This document shows positions 28,019 to 36,759 of a DNA stretch of 64,000 nucleotides, one piece after another. The notes under the pieces are model-generated. The model was not told the DNA's origin. It searched no databases and saw only the letters and a list, made by a program, of their open reading frames with translations. The stretch comes from Dyella sp. RRB7 (GTDB lineage: Bacteria; Pseudomonadota; Gammaproteobacteria; Xanthomonadales; Rhodanobacteraceae), in assembly GCF_022761115.1 (NCBI RefSeq), contig NZ_JAKWJS010000001.1, positions 496,001-560,000 of the forward strand, in the 5' to 3' direction. Positions within the stretch are counted from its first letter, which is position 1. Each line of letters opens with the position of its first letter. The position numbers and the translations under genes were made by a program.

Positions 28019-28285
28019 ATGCCTAAGAGTCGGTTTACCGAGAGCCAGATCGTCGCGGCGTTGAAGCAAGTCGAAAGTGGCCGCAAGGTCAGGGATGTCT
28101 GTCATGAGCTCCATGTTTCGCAGACAACCTACTACGCCTGGCGAACCAAGTACGGCGGCATGGACGTTTCCGGCGTGCAGCGATTGCGTGACATCGAGGC
28201 GGAGCACGGAAAATTGAAGCGGATGTATGCCGAACTGGCCATGGAAAACCACACGCTGAAGGCGCTCATTGCAAAGAAGAGCTAA
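28019..28285 (+). mobile_element. IS3-family orfA, orphan remnant
   Basis: Transposase OrfA of an IS3-family element, 88 residues. A helix-turn-helix (MPKSRFTESQIVAALKQ, VRDVCHELHVSQTTYYAWR) is followed by a C-terminal leucine-zipper segment (LKRMYAELAMENHTLKALI), which is the complete form of OrfA. The orfB that should overlap or follow it is absent: the next 250 bases show no DDE-transposase sequence. The element is therefore a fragment, unable to move by itself. It marks the left edge of the lactate-oxidation genes and suggests past rearrangement there. Confidence 0.85.
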
Positions 28286-28536
28286 TCGATCGCATGAGTG
28301 GATATAAAGACCAAGAAAGCCTGCATCCAGGACATTGGTTTTGAGAAGCAATGGCGGTCAATGGCACGCAAGAAACCGCAATCGTTACCGCGCCACGCGA
28401 TTTCGGTGCCGCGCACGATCCAGCGGGCCCGGGCCAAGCGAGTCAGCCTCTACAGGCTGCGTGCATTACTATCCGGCCGTGATGACAAGATTGTCGAGCT
28501 GACGGCAACCAACGTGTTTCATCGAGGTTACATCTC

Positions 28537-29280
28537 ATGCGCGTAGCACTGTTCGTTCCCTGCTATATCGATGCCTTCGAGCCCGAGGTCGGCATCGCCA
28601 CGCTGAAGCTGTTGCGCCGTTTTGGCATCGACCCCGAGTATCCGTTCGATCAGACGTGCTGCGGCCAGCCCATGGTCAATGCCGGCTGTCACAACGAGGC
28701 GAAAGCGACCGAGGAGCTTTTCGTGCGCAACTTCGCCGGCTTCGACTATATCGTCGTGCCCTCGGGAAGCTGCACGCACCAGATACGCTGCCACATGACC
28801 GCCATCGACCAGACCGAAGAGGTCCGGCAGGTGCGCGAGCGGACCTTTGAACTGGTCGAGTTTCTGCACGACGTGCTGAAGGTCGATGGGTTCCCCTGGG
28901 CCGAATTTCCGCACAAGGTCAGCTACCACAACAACTGCAACGCGTTGCGCGGCATTTTCCATGGCAGCATGTCCGAACGGCGGGAGCCGCCCTATTCCAA
29001 GCCACTCAACCTGTTGCGGATGGTGAAGGGGCTGGAACTGGTGGAGAAGGCGCGACCGGACGAGTGCTGCGGTTTCGGCGGAACCTTCAGCGTGTTCGAG
29101 CCGGCCGTCTCGGTGAAGATGGGACAGGACAAGGTCCGCGACCATGCATCGGCGGGTGCCGAGTACGTGGTGTCGGCGGACAGCTCCTGCATGCTCCACC
29201 AGCAAGGTTGTGCCGATCGCCTCGGGTTGCCACTCAAGTTCCGGCACATCGCCCAGGTGCTGAACGGAGATCGCGCATGA
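28537..29280 (+). CDS. lutA: L-lactate oxidation protein LutA (Fe-S, CCG domains)
   Basis: Subunit of the LutABC (LldEFG) iron-sulfur complex that oxidises L-lactate to pyruvate in the cytoplasm. The 247-residue protein has two cysteine-rich CCG domains: the first around FVPCYIDAF, DQTCCGQPM and PSGSCTHQIR, the second around YHNNCNALRG, DECCGFGGTF and SADSSCMLHQ. The length is normal. The ATG has a GAGG site upstream and the stop overlaps the lutB start (ATGA). No lactate permease or LldR regulator is in view; the TPR-LuxR gene after lutC could be a regulator. Confidence 0.93.
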   Translation: MRVALFVPCYIDAFEPEVGIATLKLLRRFGIDPEYPFDQTCCGQPMVNAGCHNEAKATEELFVRNFAGFDYIVVPSGSCTHQIRCHMTAIDQTEEVRQVRERTFELVEFLHDVLKVDGFPWAEFPHKVSYHNNCNALRGIFHGSMSERREPPYSKPLNLLRMVKGLELVEKARPDECCGFGGTFSVFEPAVSVKMGQDKVRDHASAGAEYVVSADSSCMLHQQGCADRLGLPLKFRHIAQVLNGDRA

Positions 29281-30857
29281 AAGAGTCACACGAACAGCGC
29301 CGTGCCAAGGACGGCCTGCCGGCGTTGCTTCACGAGGCGCTAGGGACCCCGGACGATGGCGGCGCGAAGAGTGGGAGCGGGGAGCGCCTGACCCATGGCG
29401 AGGCGACATCGCGGCCGCTTCAGCCGCCACCGCCGGAGCGTCAGCCTCGCGGCGCAAAGGTACACCACCGTCGACCGGTCGATCACAACGAAGCAGCGCA
29501 GCGCTTTATAGACGCGCCGCGACACGAAAAGATGCACGACGAGCGCCTTTGGGATCTTCGCCAGAAGCGCGACCGGCAGATGCACGGCATTCCCGAATGG
29601 GAAACGCTTCGTGAGCTGGCTTCGTCCATCAAGCAGCACACGCTCGCCCACCTTGGCGACCATCTTGAACGATTCGAGGCACAGGCATCGGCCAATGGAA
29701 TCCACGTGCACTGGGCGCAGGACGGTGCTGAACATAACCGAATCGTGCATGGCATCCTGTCCGACCACGGTGCCAGACGACTGATCAAGTCGAAGTCGAT
29801 GCTGACCGAAGAAACCGGTTTCAGGCACTACATGCAAGGCGTCGGCATTGAAGTGATCGAAACGGATCTGGGCGAGCGTATCCAACAGCTGGACGACGAA
29901 GCGCCAAGCCATATCGTTGTTCCCGCCGTGCACAAGCTGCGCAGCGACGTCGCCGAGGTCTTCGCCAGAACCCTGGGTACCGACCCCAACAACGACGACG
30001 TCCACTATCTCGCCGAGCAACAGCGCGAGAAGACACGCCCATTGATTCTCGGCGCGGACGCGGGAATGACGGGCGCCAATTTTGCCGTCGCGGAAACCGG
30101 CACCTTCGTCGTCTGCACCAACGAAGGCAACGCCGACCTGTCGGCCAACGTGCCGCCGCTACACATTGCCTCGATCGGCATCGAAAAGCTCATTCCGCGA
30201 ATCGCCGATCTTGGCGTCTTCATTCGCCTGCTTTCGCGTTCGGCGCTCGGCTCGCCGATCACGCAATATACCTCGCACTTTCGTGGGCCACGCCATGGCG
30301 GCGAGATGCATGTCGTGCTGGTCGACAACGGCCGTTCCGCCCGCCTTGGAGAGGTCGATTTCTGGGAAAGCCTGAAGTGCATCCGATGCGGCGCCTGCAT
30401 GAATACCTGCCCGGTCTACCGGCGCTCGGGCGGCCTTTCCTACGGCGCAACCTATTCGGGGCCGATCGGGCTTATCCTCGATCCGACCTTCGACCGCCGG
30501 CGCTATTCGTCGCTTCCGTTTGCCTCGACCCTCAACGGCTCATGCACGAATGTCTGTCCGGTAAAGATCGACATCCACAAGCAGATCTTTGCCTGGCGCA
30601 AGGCCCTGGCCGAAACTCACGACATCGGCCTGGGCAAGCAGGCGTTGATGAAGGCCGCTGGTGCCGTCCTGTCTCACCCCAAGCTCTATCGTGCCGCCAT
30701 AGCGACCGCAGACGGCGCACTGAAGGTTCTGCCGGACTTCGCGGTCACCAACCGCCTCAATACCTGGACACAGGGCCGCGATATGCCCGAACCGCCGCGC
30801 GAGACTTTTCACCAATGGTATGAACGCACTCATGGCGGCGAGGAGGGAGCACAATGA
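29277..30857 (+). CDS. lutB: L-lactate oxidation iron-sulfur protein LutB
   Basis: Central LutB/LldF subunit with 526 residues. The DUF162/LUD domain (from about residue 80) includes LIKSKSMLTEETGFRHYM and ADAGMTGANFAVAETGTFV. A ferredoxin-like twin 4Fe-4S region follows (CIRCGACMNTCPVYRR and SCTNVCPVKIDIH) and then a C-terminal helical tail. It overlaps lutA and lutC by 4 bases each. The first 75 or so residues are a charged, Pro-rich extension (PLQPPPPERQPRGAKVHHR) not usual in LutB; the typical start resembles the later AAQRFIDAPRHEKMHDERLW. The start at 29277 is kept because of the ATGA coupling. Confidence 0.92.
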   Translation: MKESHEQRRAKDGLPALLHEALGTPDDGGAKSGSGERLTHGEATSRPLQPPPPERQPRGAKVHHRRPVDHNEAAQRFIDAPRHEKMHDERLWDLRQKRDRQMHGIPEWETLRELASSIKQHTLAHLGDHLERFEAQASANGIHVHWAQDGAEHNRIVHGILSDHGARRLIKSKSMLTEETGFRHYMQGVGIEVIETDLGERIQQLDDEAPSHIVVPAVHKLRSDVAEVFARTLGTDPNNDDVHYLAEQQREKTRPLILGADAGMTGANFAVAETGTFVVCTNEGNADLSANVPPLHIASIGIEKLIPRIADLGVFIRLLSRSALGSPITQYTSHFRGPRHGGEMHVVLVDNGRSARLGEVDFWESLKCIRCGACMNTCPVYRRSGGLSYGATYSGPIGLILDPTFDRRRYSSLPFASTLNGSCTNVCPVKIDIHKQIFAWRKALAETHDIGLGKQALMKAAGAVLSHPKLYRAAIATADGALKVLPDFAVTNRLNTWTQGRDMPEPPRETFHQWYERTHGGEEGAQ

Positions 30858-31426
30858 ATGCGCGCGACACGATCCTCCAAAGGATTCGCGAGAACCAGCC
30901 CGCCGGTGCATACCCGCTGCCGGATCTGCCGAGCTTTCCGTTCGACGACGGCGGTGACCTTGTAGCTTGCTTTCTCAGGAACCTTGTCGCCATGGGCGGG
31001 CATTACTATGACGGCACGATCAACGCCGCCATGGCCGAACTTTTTCCAGACGCCGCCGTGATCGCGTCGACGGTTCCCGATTTTTCGGGTAACCGCGCCA
31101 TAACTTCCGGCACCGAAGCCGGGCAACTGGCGGATGTGGATGTCGGGATCACACGGGCCTCGGTTGGCGTGGCAGAAACCGGTTCCGTCCTGCTGGTTGA
31201 TGAAAACCTAATCTCGAATGCCGTGGCCTATCTCGCACAGCATTTGATCGTGCTTCTCGATCGAGCCAGCATCGTCACGACGCTTCAGGATGCCTATCGC
31301 CGTCCGGAATTCCACCAATACCGTTATGCAAGCTTTCACACCGGACCATCGGCCACCGCCGACATCGAAGGCGTCCTCATACATGGCGCCCAGGGCGTAC
31401 GGTCACTCACTGTGTTGCTGACCTGA
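30854..31426 (+). CDS. lutC: L-lactate oxidation protein LutC
   Basis: LutC/LldG subunit (LUD domain) of 190 residues, the third component needed for lactate oxidation. The conserved segments TVPDFSGNRAI, GITRASVGVAETGSVLLVDE and HTGPSATADIEGVLIHGAQG (the last is the family signature) are all present. The start overlaps the lutB stop. It ends the lut operon; a 680-bp region without genes follows. Confidence 0.93.
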   Translation: MNARDTILQRIRENQPAGAYPLPDLPSFPFDDGGDLVACFLRNLVAMGGHYYDGTINAAMAELFPDAAVIASTVPDFSGNRAITSGTEAGQLADVDVGITRASVGVAETGSVLLVDENLISNAVAYLAQHLIVLLDRASIVTTLQDAYRRPEFHQYRYASFHTGPSATADIEGVLIHGAQGVRSLTVLLT

Positions 31427-32105
31427 GTTCCTTATCGAGGTCGGCATGACTTGGATGCACCGAGTGATTCCTCAGTCGCATCCATGACTGAATCCAGCCC
31501 AATCCCGGCAAGGCAGGCGCGCCGCGACCGTCGCGCCTTCCACGGGCACGATACTGGCCAAGGATAAGGTCATCGCCGGTTCTTCGCCAAATCCGACGCA
31601 AACGCCGCTTCATGTCACATGTGATGTGCGGAACATCGGCCAGCCATGAACGCTCGCCCGACGTGGCGCGGGATCGGCACCCGAGCTGAGCAGACAGTTA
31701 TAGCGTGGTCTTTCGGATGCGTTGCCGCAAAAAGAGCAACAAGGTTCTTTTGACCGCAAAACCTTTCAATCGATTCCCGCCCATACGGTTCAGCATAGCC
31801 AATATCACGGGACGGCATCCCTTGCCGGAACCATCGCCGTGAAACGTGAGGACAGTGCACCTGGGCTGAGGGGATCATCCAATGCCGTTGTCTTGCAGTT
31901 CGCTTCGGATCCGCTTTGCGAGCGCCGATGACGACGCAGCCAGTGAAGCATGCCGTCCTCCCTCGCTGCAAATCGATCCGACCAAGCATATGGCCTTCGG
32001 CACGAGAAGCGTACTGGCTCATCGTTCTTGCTCGCGCCCAATCACACGCCATGACACCTGGAAGCCAACCCTTATGCCGTCGAAAGCGCTTCAGCAGGTG
32101 ACGGC
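31427..32105. other. 679-bp region between lutC and the LuxR-type gene
   Basis: No gene is supported; overlapping ORFs on both strands lack recognisable sequence. A perfect 10-bp palindrome TCACATGTGA is at 31615-31624. No rho-independent terminator with a U-tract was found after lutC. Confidence 0.5.
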
Positions 32106-33659
32106 ATGAATGCGCGACCGCAGGTGGTCGCGGCGCTACGGGCCAAGCCCATGCATGCCATGACGGATTGCAAAGCCGCGCCAGCCTTTCATCTGGATGG
32201 CGTACCGCTGGCGCCGCTCCTGACCGAGGCGCTCCAGGAAGCCTGGCACGCTATCGACCGGGGAATAAGGCCAGCCATTCAGGCGGCAACAGCCCGCGCC
32301 CTGGCGCTCGGGGCAAGGATGGCGCACTGCACCAGCGCGAACGCACTTGAGGAACTCGACGCCATTGCGGCCATCGCCGCAACGTGGGGTGACGATGCGA
32401 CGCATGCGACGCTCCAGGCGCAGGCCGTTCTCCGTCGAAGCCCATCCACGCGCATCCAAGCCGAACTTATCCGAACGTTGAAGATCGGTTACTGGCGGTC
32501 GCGGGATTTCGAGTCGCTCTATCGACTCTACGCAGCGCATCGGACACCGACCCAACTTTCCGAGGCATCTACCGAAGCAGGCCATCTGTCGATCGATGCC
32601 GCCATCGAGGCGGATCAGCTGCGCTTGAAGTCGGCCGAGCGCCTGGCAAAGGCCGCGCTGGCTCTTTGCGAGGCTTCGGTCGCGTGTAAAAGCCCCATCT
32701 CGTCGCTTTCACGCTGCCTGCTTGCCCATATCGCCTATGAAGTAGGTGACGTGGCACAAGCCGACGCCATGCTCCGCGGCCAGCTTTCATTGATCGAGCA
32801 ATCGGGGTCCATCGAGAGTGCTCTTTTCGCCTTCGATACCTCCGCCAACATTGCGTTCGCCGGAGGCAATGACAGTCTCGCATTCTCGATTTTGCGGCAG
32901 GCCGAACTGACCGGCAAAAGACTGGGCTGGAAACGCCTGGCATTGCAGTCGGCCAGCCACCAAGCCACGCTGCACATCTATCAGGATCGTCTTGACCTGG
33001 CGGAAGACGCGATGTTCAGGTGCAGGGACATCGTCTCTTCGCCCGACCATGGGATCAATGGCGTCGCCGACACATGGCCCTTCACGATCGCCATGCTCCA
33101 CTTCAAGCTGGCAACGAAGGACGCTTCTTTACACGTCAGCTCCGAACTCGAGCATCACATTCAGCGATCCGTGGCGCAGCGCCACCCCGCGGTGGAAATC
33201 CGACTAAGGCAGATGCTGGCGTGCGCGCTGAATCGTGCCGGACGGCCGGCCGAGGCGGATGTCGAGCTAGTCAACGCTCTTCACAGGGGATGCGAGGCCG
33301 GCCTGTACAGAAGCTTTGTCGATCACCTGCCGATGATCGAGGAGCATTTGCAGCGCCTGCACAAAAGATCGATTGACGGCAGCCTGCATCATCTATCCGC
33401 CTATATCGATTCGCTGCTGCCGGAGCCGGCAGTCACCAGGATCACCAGGGAAGTCGTCCGCCTGCCCATCGTGTTGAGCAAGAAGGAAACGGCCGTCCTT
33501 CACCTCATACGCCTGGGGTTATCCAACAAGAGCATTGCCCGGGAAATGCACGTGGCTCCGGAGACCGTCAAGTCCCACGTCAAAAGGGTGTTCATAAAGC
33601 TCGCATCAAGGACGCGGGCCGAGGCCGTGTCCAGGGCGCAGGACCTGGGGTTCATATAG
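32106..33659 (+). CDS. LuxR-family regulator with MalT-like helical repeats
   Basis: Protein of 517 residues. Most of it is helical, TPR/MalT-like repeats (residues about 100-430, for example ISSLSRCLLAHIAYEVGDVA and SALFAFDTSANIAFAGGN). A C-terminal LuxR helix-turn-helix follows (LSKKETAVLHLIRLGLSNKS, IAREMHVAPETVKSHVKRVF). It lacks the N-terminal ATPase of full MalT/AlkS proteins, so it resembles their C-terminal half. It lies between lutC and the bufferin precursor gene, in the same direction, and could control either. The signal is unknown. Confidence 0.85.
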   Translation: MNARPQVVAALRAKPMHAMTDCKAAPAFHLDGVPLAPLLTEALQEAWHAIDRGIRPAIQAATARALALGARMAHCTSANALEELDAIAAIAATWGDDATHATLQAQAVLRRSPSTRIQAELIRTLKIGYWRSRDFESLYRLYAAHRTPTQLSEASTEAGHLSIDAAIEADQLRLKSAERLAKAALALCEASVACKSPISSLSRCLLAHIAYEVGDVAQADAMLRGQLSLIEQSGSIESALFAFDTSANIAFAGGNDSLAFSILRQAELTGKRLGWKRLALQSASHQATLHIYQDRLDLAEDAMFRCRDIVSSPDHGINGVADTWPFTIAMLHFKLATKDASLHVSSELEHHIQRSVAQRHPAVEIRLRQMLACALNRAGRPAEADVELVNALHRGCEAGLYRSFVDHLPMIEEHLQRLHKRSIDGSLHHLSAYIDSLLPEPAVTRITREVVRLPIVLSKKETAVLHLIRLGLSNKSIAREMHVAPETVKSHVKRVFIKLASRTRAEAVSRAQDLGFI

Positions 33660-33964
33660 ATCGAAAAGTGCCGCCGAAACAGCGTGGCCATCTCGCCTCG
33701 CTCGGCGGCGGAAAACCGGCAGTCAATCGAACTGCAGGGGTTCGCCATGCTTCGGTGGACCGCACCGGTGTCTGCAGGAACTTTTTTGGTGAAGCCAAGT
33801 GGTTTTGCGGCATCTCAATGACAATCTGGAAATGATCCATGGAAGGAAGTGTTCAGTGGAAATTGACCCGATATACACGTGATGGGTCTCCGTTCGGCAG
33901 CCACCTGGCTTCCACGCATGCAACGCTCAAGCGTATTTACAAACCAAAACCAAGGAGTACAACG
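33660..33964. other. 305-bp leader region of the bufferin locus
   Basis: No gene is supported, although the frame upstream of bufA is open from 33839. The promoter for the bufferin precursor should lie here. A GGAACTTTT stretch at 33777-33785 resembles the -35 element of ECF sigma factors, but no matching -10 was identified. Confidence 0.4.
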
Positions 33965-34297
33965 ATGTCGAACAATAAAATGACCGCTCTCGTCGCAGGC
34001 GCCCTTGCCACCCTCATCAGCGGCATGGCCTCCACGACTGTCAGCGCCCAGGACTTCACTCCGGCGCAGAAAAAGATCCAGGCTGAGCATACGGCGCTGG
34101 TGAAGTCCGGCAAGGTCGAACCCTGCTTCGGCACCGCGCTCAAGGGGCAGAACGACTGCTATGCCGGCGCAGGCACCACCTGCGCAGGTACCAGCACGGC
34201 CGACTACCAGGGCAATTCGTTCAAGCTCGTGCCGAAGGGCACCTGCGAGTCGATCAAGACCCCGAACGGCAATGGCAGCCTGAAGCCCAAGGTCTGA
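33965..34297 (+). CDS. bufA: Bufferin precursor BufA (DUF2282), copper-binding RiPP
   Basis: Secreted precursor peptide of 110 residues, DUF2282 family. A Sec signal peptide (cleavage after STTVSA, about residue 28) is followed by a core with four cysteines at 54, 65, 73 and 94, the pattern of type-1 bufferins. In characterised bufferins the MNIO enzyme converts core cysteines to thiooxazoles that bind copper, protecting the periplasm. The ATG has AAGGAG at good spacing. The genes for the enzyme, partner and a DoxX protein follow, after a strong hairpin and a MAPEG gene. Modification state cannot be seen from DNA. Confidence 0.88.
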   Translation: MSNNKMTALVAGALATLISGMASTTVSAQDFTPAQKKIQAEHTALVKSGKVEPCFGTALKGQNDCYAGAGTTCAGTSTADYQGNSFKLVPKGTCESIKTPNGNGSLKPKV

Positions 34298-34302
34298 CCT
34301 CT

Positions 34303-34339
34303 TTGCAAAGCCGGGCGGCGCTGTCGCTCGGCTTTGCAA
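34303..34339 (+). terminator. Strong hairpin (attenuator or terminator) after bufA
   Basis: TTGCAAAGCCGGGCG (34303-34317) pairs with CGCTCGGCTTTGCAA (34325-34339) over 15 bp with one G-U pair and a 7-base loop, and is followed by TTTCC. It lies 5 bases after the bufA stop and before the remaining operon genes. It would make the precursor mRNA more abundant than the downstream genes, as in many RiPP operons. Confidence 0.75.
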
Positions 34340-34382
34340 TTTCCAGCGTCCATCTTCCCACCGTCTTTGTACAACAGCCCCT

Positions 34383-34793
34383 ATGACATCACCATTTGAG
34401 CTCAAAGTGCTTACCTACGTTGCACTTGCAACGGCATTGATGTGGTTGCCGTACACCCTTGCGCTGATCGTGAACGGCGGGCTGGCGGTGACGATGGGCA
34501 ACCGCGATCGTCCTCTGCCGCCGCTGCCCCTGTGGGCCCAGCGCGCCAAACGAGCCCATGCGAACGCTATAGAGAACCTAGTCGTCTTCGCACCACTCAC
34601 CTTGGTTGCATCCATGGTGCACGTCAGCGCGCCGCTGCTTGCATGGACGACCATGCTGTATCTGTTGGCGCGCGTTGCCCATTACATCATCTACGCTGCC
34701 GGCATCCCTGTTGTTCGGACGCTGCTGTTCTTCACGGGATGGATAGCCACCTTGGTGATTGGCGCGTCCATTCTCTCCACGCTGTCCCAGTGA
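34383..34793 (+). CDS. MAPEG-family membrane protein
   Basis: Membrane protein of 136 residues with four predicted helices and the MAPEG pattern (RAKRAHANAIENLVVFAPLTL; LLYLLARVAHYIIYAAGIP in near form). Eukaryotic MAPEG proteins are glutathione-dependent transferases; bacterial ones are mostly uncharacterised. It lies between the bufA hairpin and bufB, inside the bufferin locus, and ends 28 bases before the bufB start. A thiol-related role is only an inference. Confidence 0.82.
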   Translation: MTSPFELKVLTYVALATALMWLPYTLALIVNGGLAVTMGNRDRPLPPLPLWAQRAKRAHANAIENLVVFAPLTLVASMVHVSAPLLAWTTMLYLLARVAHYIIYAAGIPVVRTLLFFTGWIATLVIGASILSTLSQ

Positions 34794-34821
34794 ACACGAC
34801 CTATCCATTCCGGGCCACGAA

Positions 34822-35712
34822 GTGAAGACTTTCAACGATCAATCCAGCCATGGCAGCATCGCGCCCGCGCGACCGAAGAGCCTGCCTTCACTCAAAGCCG
34901 GCGTGGGGCTAAAGCCCGAGCACTATCGGGCCATCCTCGACCAACATCCGGCTGTTGGATTCTTTGAGATTCATGCGGAAAACTACATGGGCGATGGTGG
35001 ACCTCCCCACCGCTATCTCACGGCGATCCGCGAGATGTACCCCATCTCCATTCACGGGGTAGGTTTGTCCATCGGCTCAAGCGGCCCTCTCAGCGAAGCG
35101 CACCTGCTACGCCTCAAGGTACTCATTGAACGCTACGAGCCGGCGATGTTCTCGGAACACCTCGCCTGGTCGACGCACCCGTCCGGATACCTGAACGACC
35201 TCCTGCCGATCCCTTACACCAAGGAAGCGCTACGGCGGGTCGTCGAACATATCGATACGGCCCAGGCGTTCCTGGGACGCAGGCTATTGCTGGAGAACCC
35301 CTCCACCTATGTCCAGTTCGCGGAGAGTTCCTACAGCGAGCCCGACTTCATCAACGAGATCGTCCGGCGAACAGGGTGTGGCCTGCTGCTGGACGTCAAC
35401 AACATCTATGTTTCAGCCAATAACCATGGCTTCGACCCCTATGCCTATGTCGACCAGATCAACCATCTGGCCGTCGGAGAGATTCACCTTGCCGGCCACA
35501 CCCGGGAACTCGACACGGACGGTTCGCCCTTGCTGATAGACACTCACGACCGATACGTCGACGACGCGGTCTGGTCGCTCTACGCGCACGCGATCCGCAG
35601 CATAGGGGGCGTCTCCACCATGATCGAGTGGGATGCGAATATCCCCGACCTTCCCGTTCTGCTGGCCGAGTCCGACCTGGCCAACGCAGTTTCGCTGGCT
35701 GCGACCGGATGA
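34822..35712 (+). CDS. bufB: Bufferin-modifying MNIO enzyme BufB (DUF692)
   Basis: Multinuclear non-heme iron oxygenase of 296 residues (DUF692), a TIM-barrel enzyme that modifies precursor cysteines using iron and O2. Candidate metal ligands are in the conserved strands: EIHAENYM (His51), SIHGVGLSIG (His78/79), SEHLAWS (Glu112, His113), LLENPSTYV (Glu158), LLLDVNNIYVS (Asp191, Asn193), EIHLAGH (His222) and MIEWDANIP (Glu269). A GTG start at 34822 fits best although its ribosome site is weak; the frame is open back to 34759. The substrate is most likely the BufA protein encoded upstream. Confidence 0.9.
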   Translation: MKTFNDQSSHGSIAPARPKSLPSLKAGVGLKPEHYRAILDQHPAVGFFEIHAENYMGDGGPPHRYLTAIREMYPISIHGVGLSIGSSGPLSEAHLLRLKVLIERYEPAMFSEHLAWSTHPSGYLNDLLPIPYTKEALRRVVEHIDTAQAFLGRRLLLENPSTYVQFAESSYSEPDFINEIVRRTGCGLLLDVNNIYVSANNHGFDPYAYVDQINHLAVGEIHLAGHTRELDTDGSPLLIDTHDRYVDDAVWSLYAHAIRSIGGVSTMIEWDANIPDLPVLLAESDLANAVSLAATG

Positions 35713-35766
35713 CGTCCATGGCGCTTACCAACGTTCTTTGGCGAAAAAACATGCAGGGGTCTATCC

Positions 35767-36747
35767 ATGTCTGAGCGGCGCGTTGTCTTGTATTTCTCCT
35801 GGAGTCGCCCCGAAGAGATCGCGGCGCCGCTCACCGTCATCGACAACCGCTTTCCGGCGCTATTCGAAAGCCGGCGCATGCTCTACCCGCGATACGAGGC
35901 ATTTTCGCGAGTCGACCAGTTCGACCAGGGCATCGGCGGTTTCCTCGACCACATCCAGAAACCCAATTTTACGGCCTTCACCCAATTCGCCGAGGACATC
36001 ACCAAGCATCCGGCGCCGGCCATCGAGCGCATGGGTGACGATGGCGTGGTGCGGGAGATCAACGACGCACTTTTGCGTGATGTGGATACGCTCATCATCA
36101 TCAGCCTGGACTCCCTACGTACCCGCCAGATGCCGACCTCGGACGAAGTGGAAGCGATCAGGCGCTTTCTCTCCCATCCGGATCATGTCCTGTTTGTCTG
36201 CCCTCATCACGACATCGGTGATGTGAACGGACTTCCTGAGGACAAGCACCAGCCTCGCCAGGAGCAGGAGTTCTACCACCATGGCGACAGGACCATTCCG
36301 CCCCAGCAGCGATTCGGCGGCTTTGCCCGCTCCCTGCTTGCGGAACTCGATGTGCCGGTGGAAAACCAGTTTGGCCTTCATCCTCGGCTCGATGCGTCCG
36401 GTGCGCCGTGGCCATTCCACGCCGAGCACGCCCTGGACCGATGGCAACTGCTGCGCCAGGTGGAGGCTTTCAACGCCCATCCGCATCTGCCGCATCTCGC
36501 GCGGCTTGGAGCGGCGGTTTCCAAGCTGGAGGTACTGGTTCGCCAGCAAGTCGACCCCAACGCTCCGCCTCACCCGTTTAACCAGACCGGCCTGAAGGAA
36601 TTCGATGCCCTTCTACAGTCAACGCCGGGCACGTTCGAGGGCACGCTGCTGGTGAGCGATGCCACGCTATGGAGTTCGACGGCCGGAGGTGTCCAGCAGT
36701 TGGAGACCTTCTGGTCGAATGTCCTGCAACGCTCCGCCGCGAACTGA
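35767..36747 (+). CDS. Unrecognised 326-residue protein inside the bufferin locus
   Basis: I do not recognise the family. The protein is soluble, with no signal peptide or membrane helix. The first 190 residues alternate helices and hydrophobic strands (DVDTLIIISLDSLRTRQMPT, FLSHPDHVLFVCPHHDIGDV), which resembles a class-I glutamine-amidotransferase or ThuA-like Rossmann fold, without clear catalytic residues. It is rich in histidine (PHHDIG, KHQPRQEQEFYHHGD, HPHLPHLARL), so metal binding is possible. It lies 54 bases after bufB and 12 before bufC, in the same direction. Coding is supported by the spacing, the GGGG ribosome site and the gene layout. Confidence 0.75.
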   Translation: MSERRVVLYFSWSRPEEIAAPLTVIDNRFPALFESRRMLYPRYEAFSRVDQFDQGIGGFLDHIQKPNFTAFTQFAEDITKHPAPAIERMGDDGVVREINDALLRDVDTLIIISLDSLRTRQMPTSDEVEAIRRFLSHPDHVLFVCPHHDIGDVNGLPEDKHQPRQEQEFYHHGDRTIPPQQRFGGFARSLLAELDVPVENQFGLHPRLDASGAPWPFHAEHALDRWQLLRQVEAFNAHPHLPHLARLGAAVSKLEVLVRQQVDPNAPPHPFNQTGLKEFDALLQSTPGTFEGTLLVSDATLWSSTAGGVQQLETFWSNVLQRSAAN

Positions 36748-36759
36748 TCGAGCACCGTC

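Noticed and set aside
28298-28546. 82-codon frame following the IS3 orfA, considered as an orfB fragment
   Set aside because: It contains no DDE-transposase motif and does not resemble IS3 OrfB.
31615-31624. Palindrome TCACATGTGA between lutC and the LuxR-type gene
   Set aside because: A 10-bp palindrome is expected by chance in a window this long, and nothing nearby supports a role.
31615-32052. Minus-strand frame of 145 codons between lutC and the LuxR-type gene
   Set aside because: Cys- and Arg-rich composition without a known domain; no convincing start.
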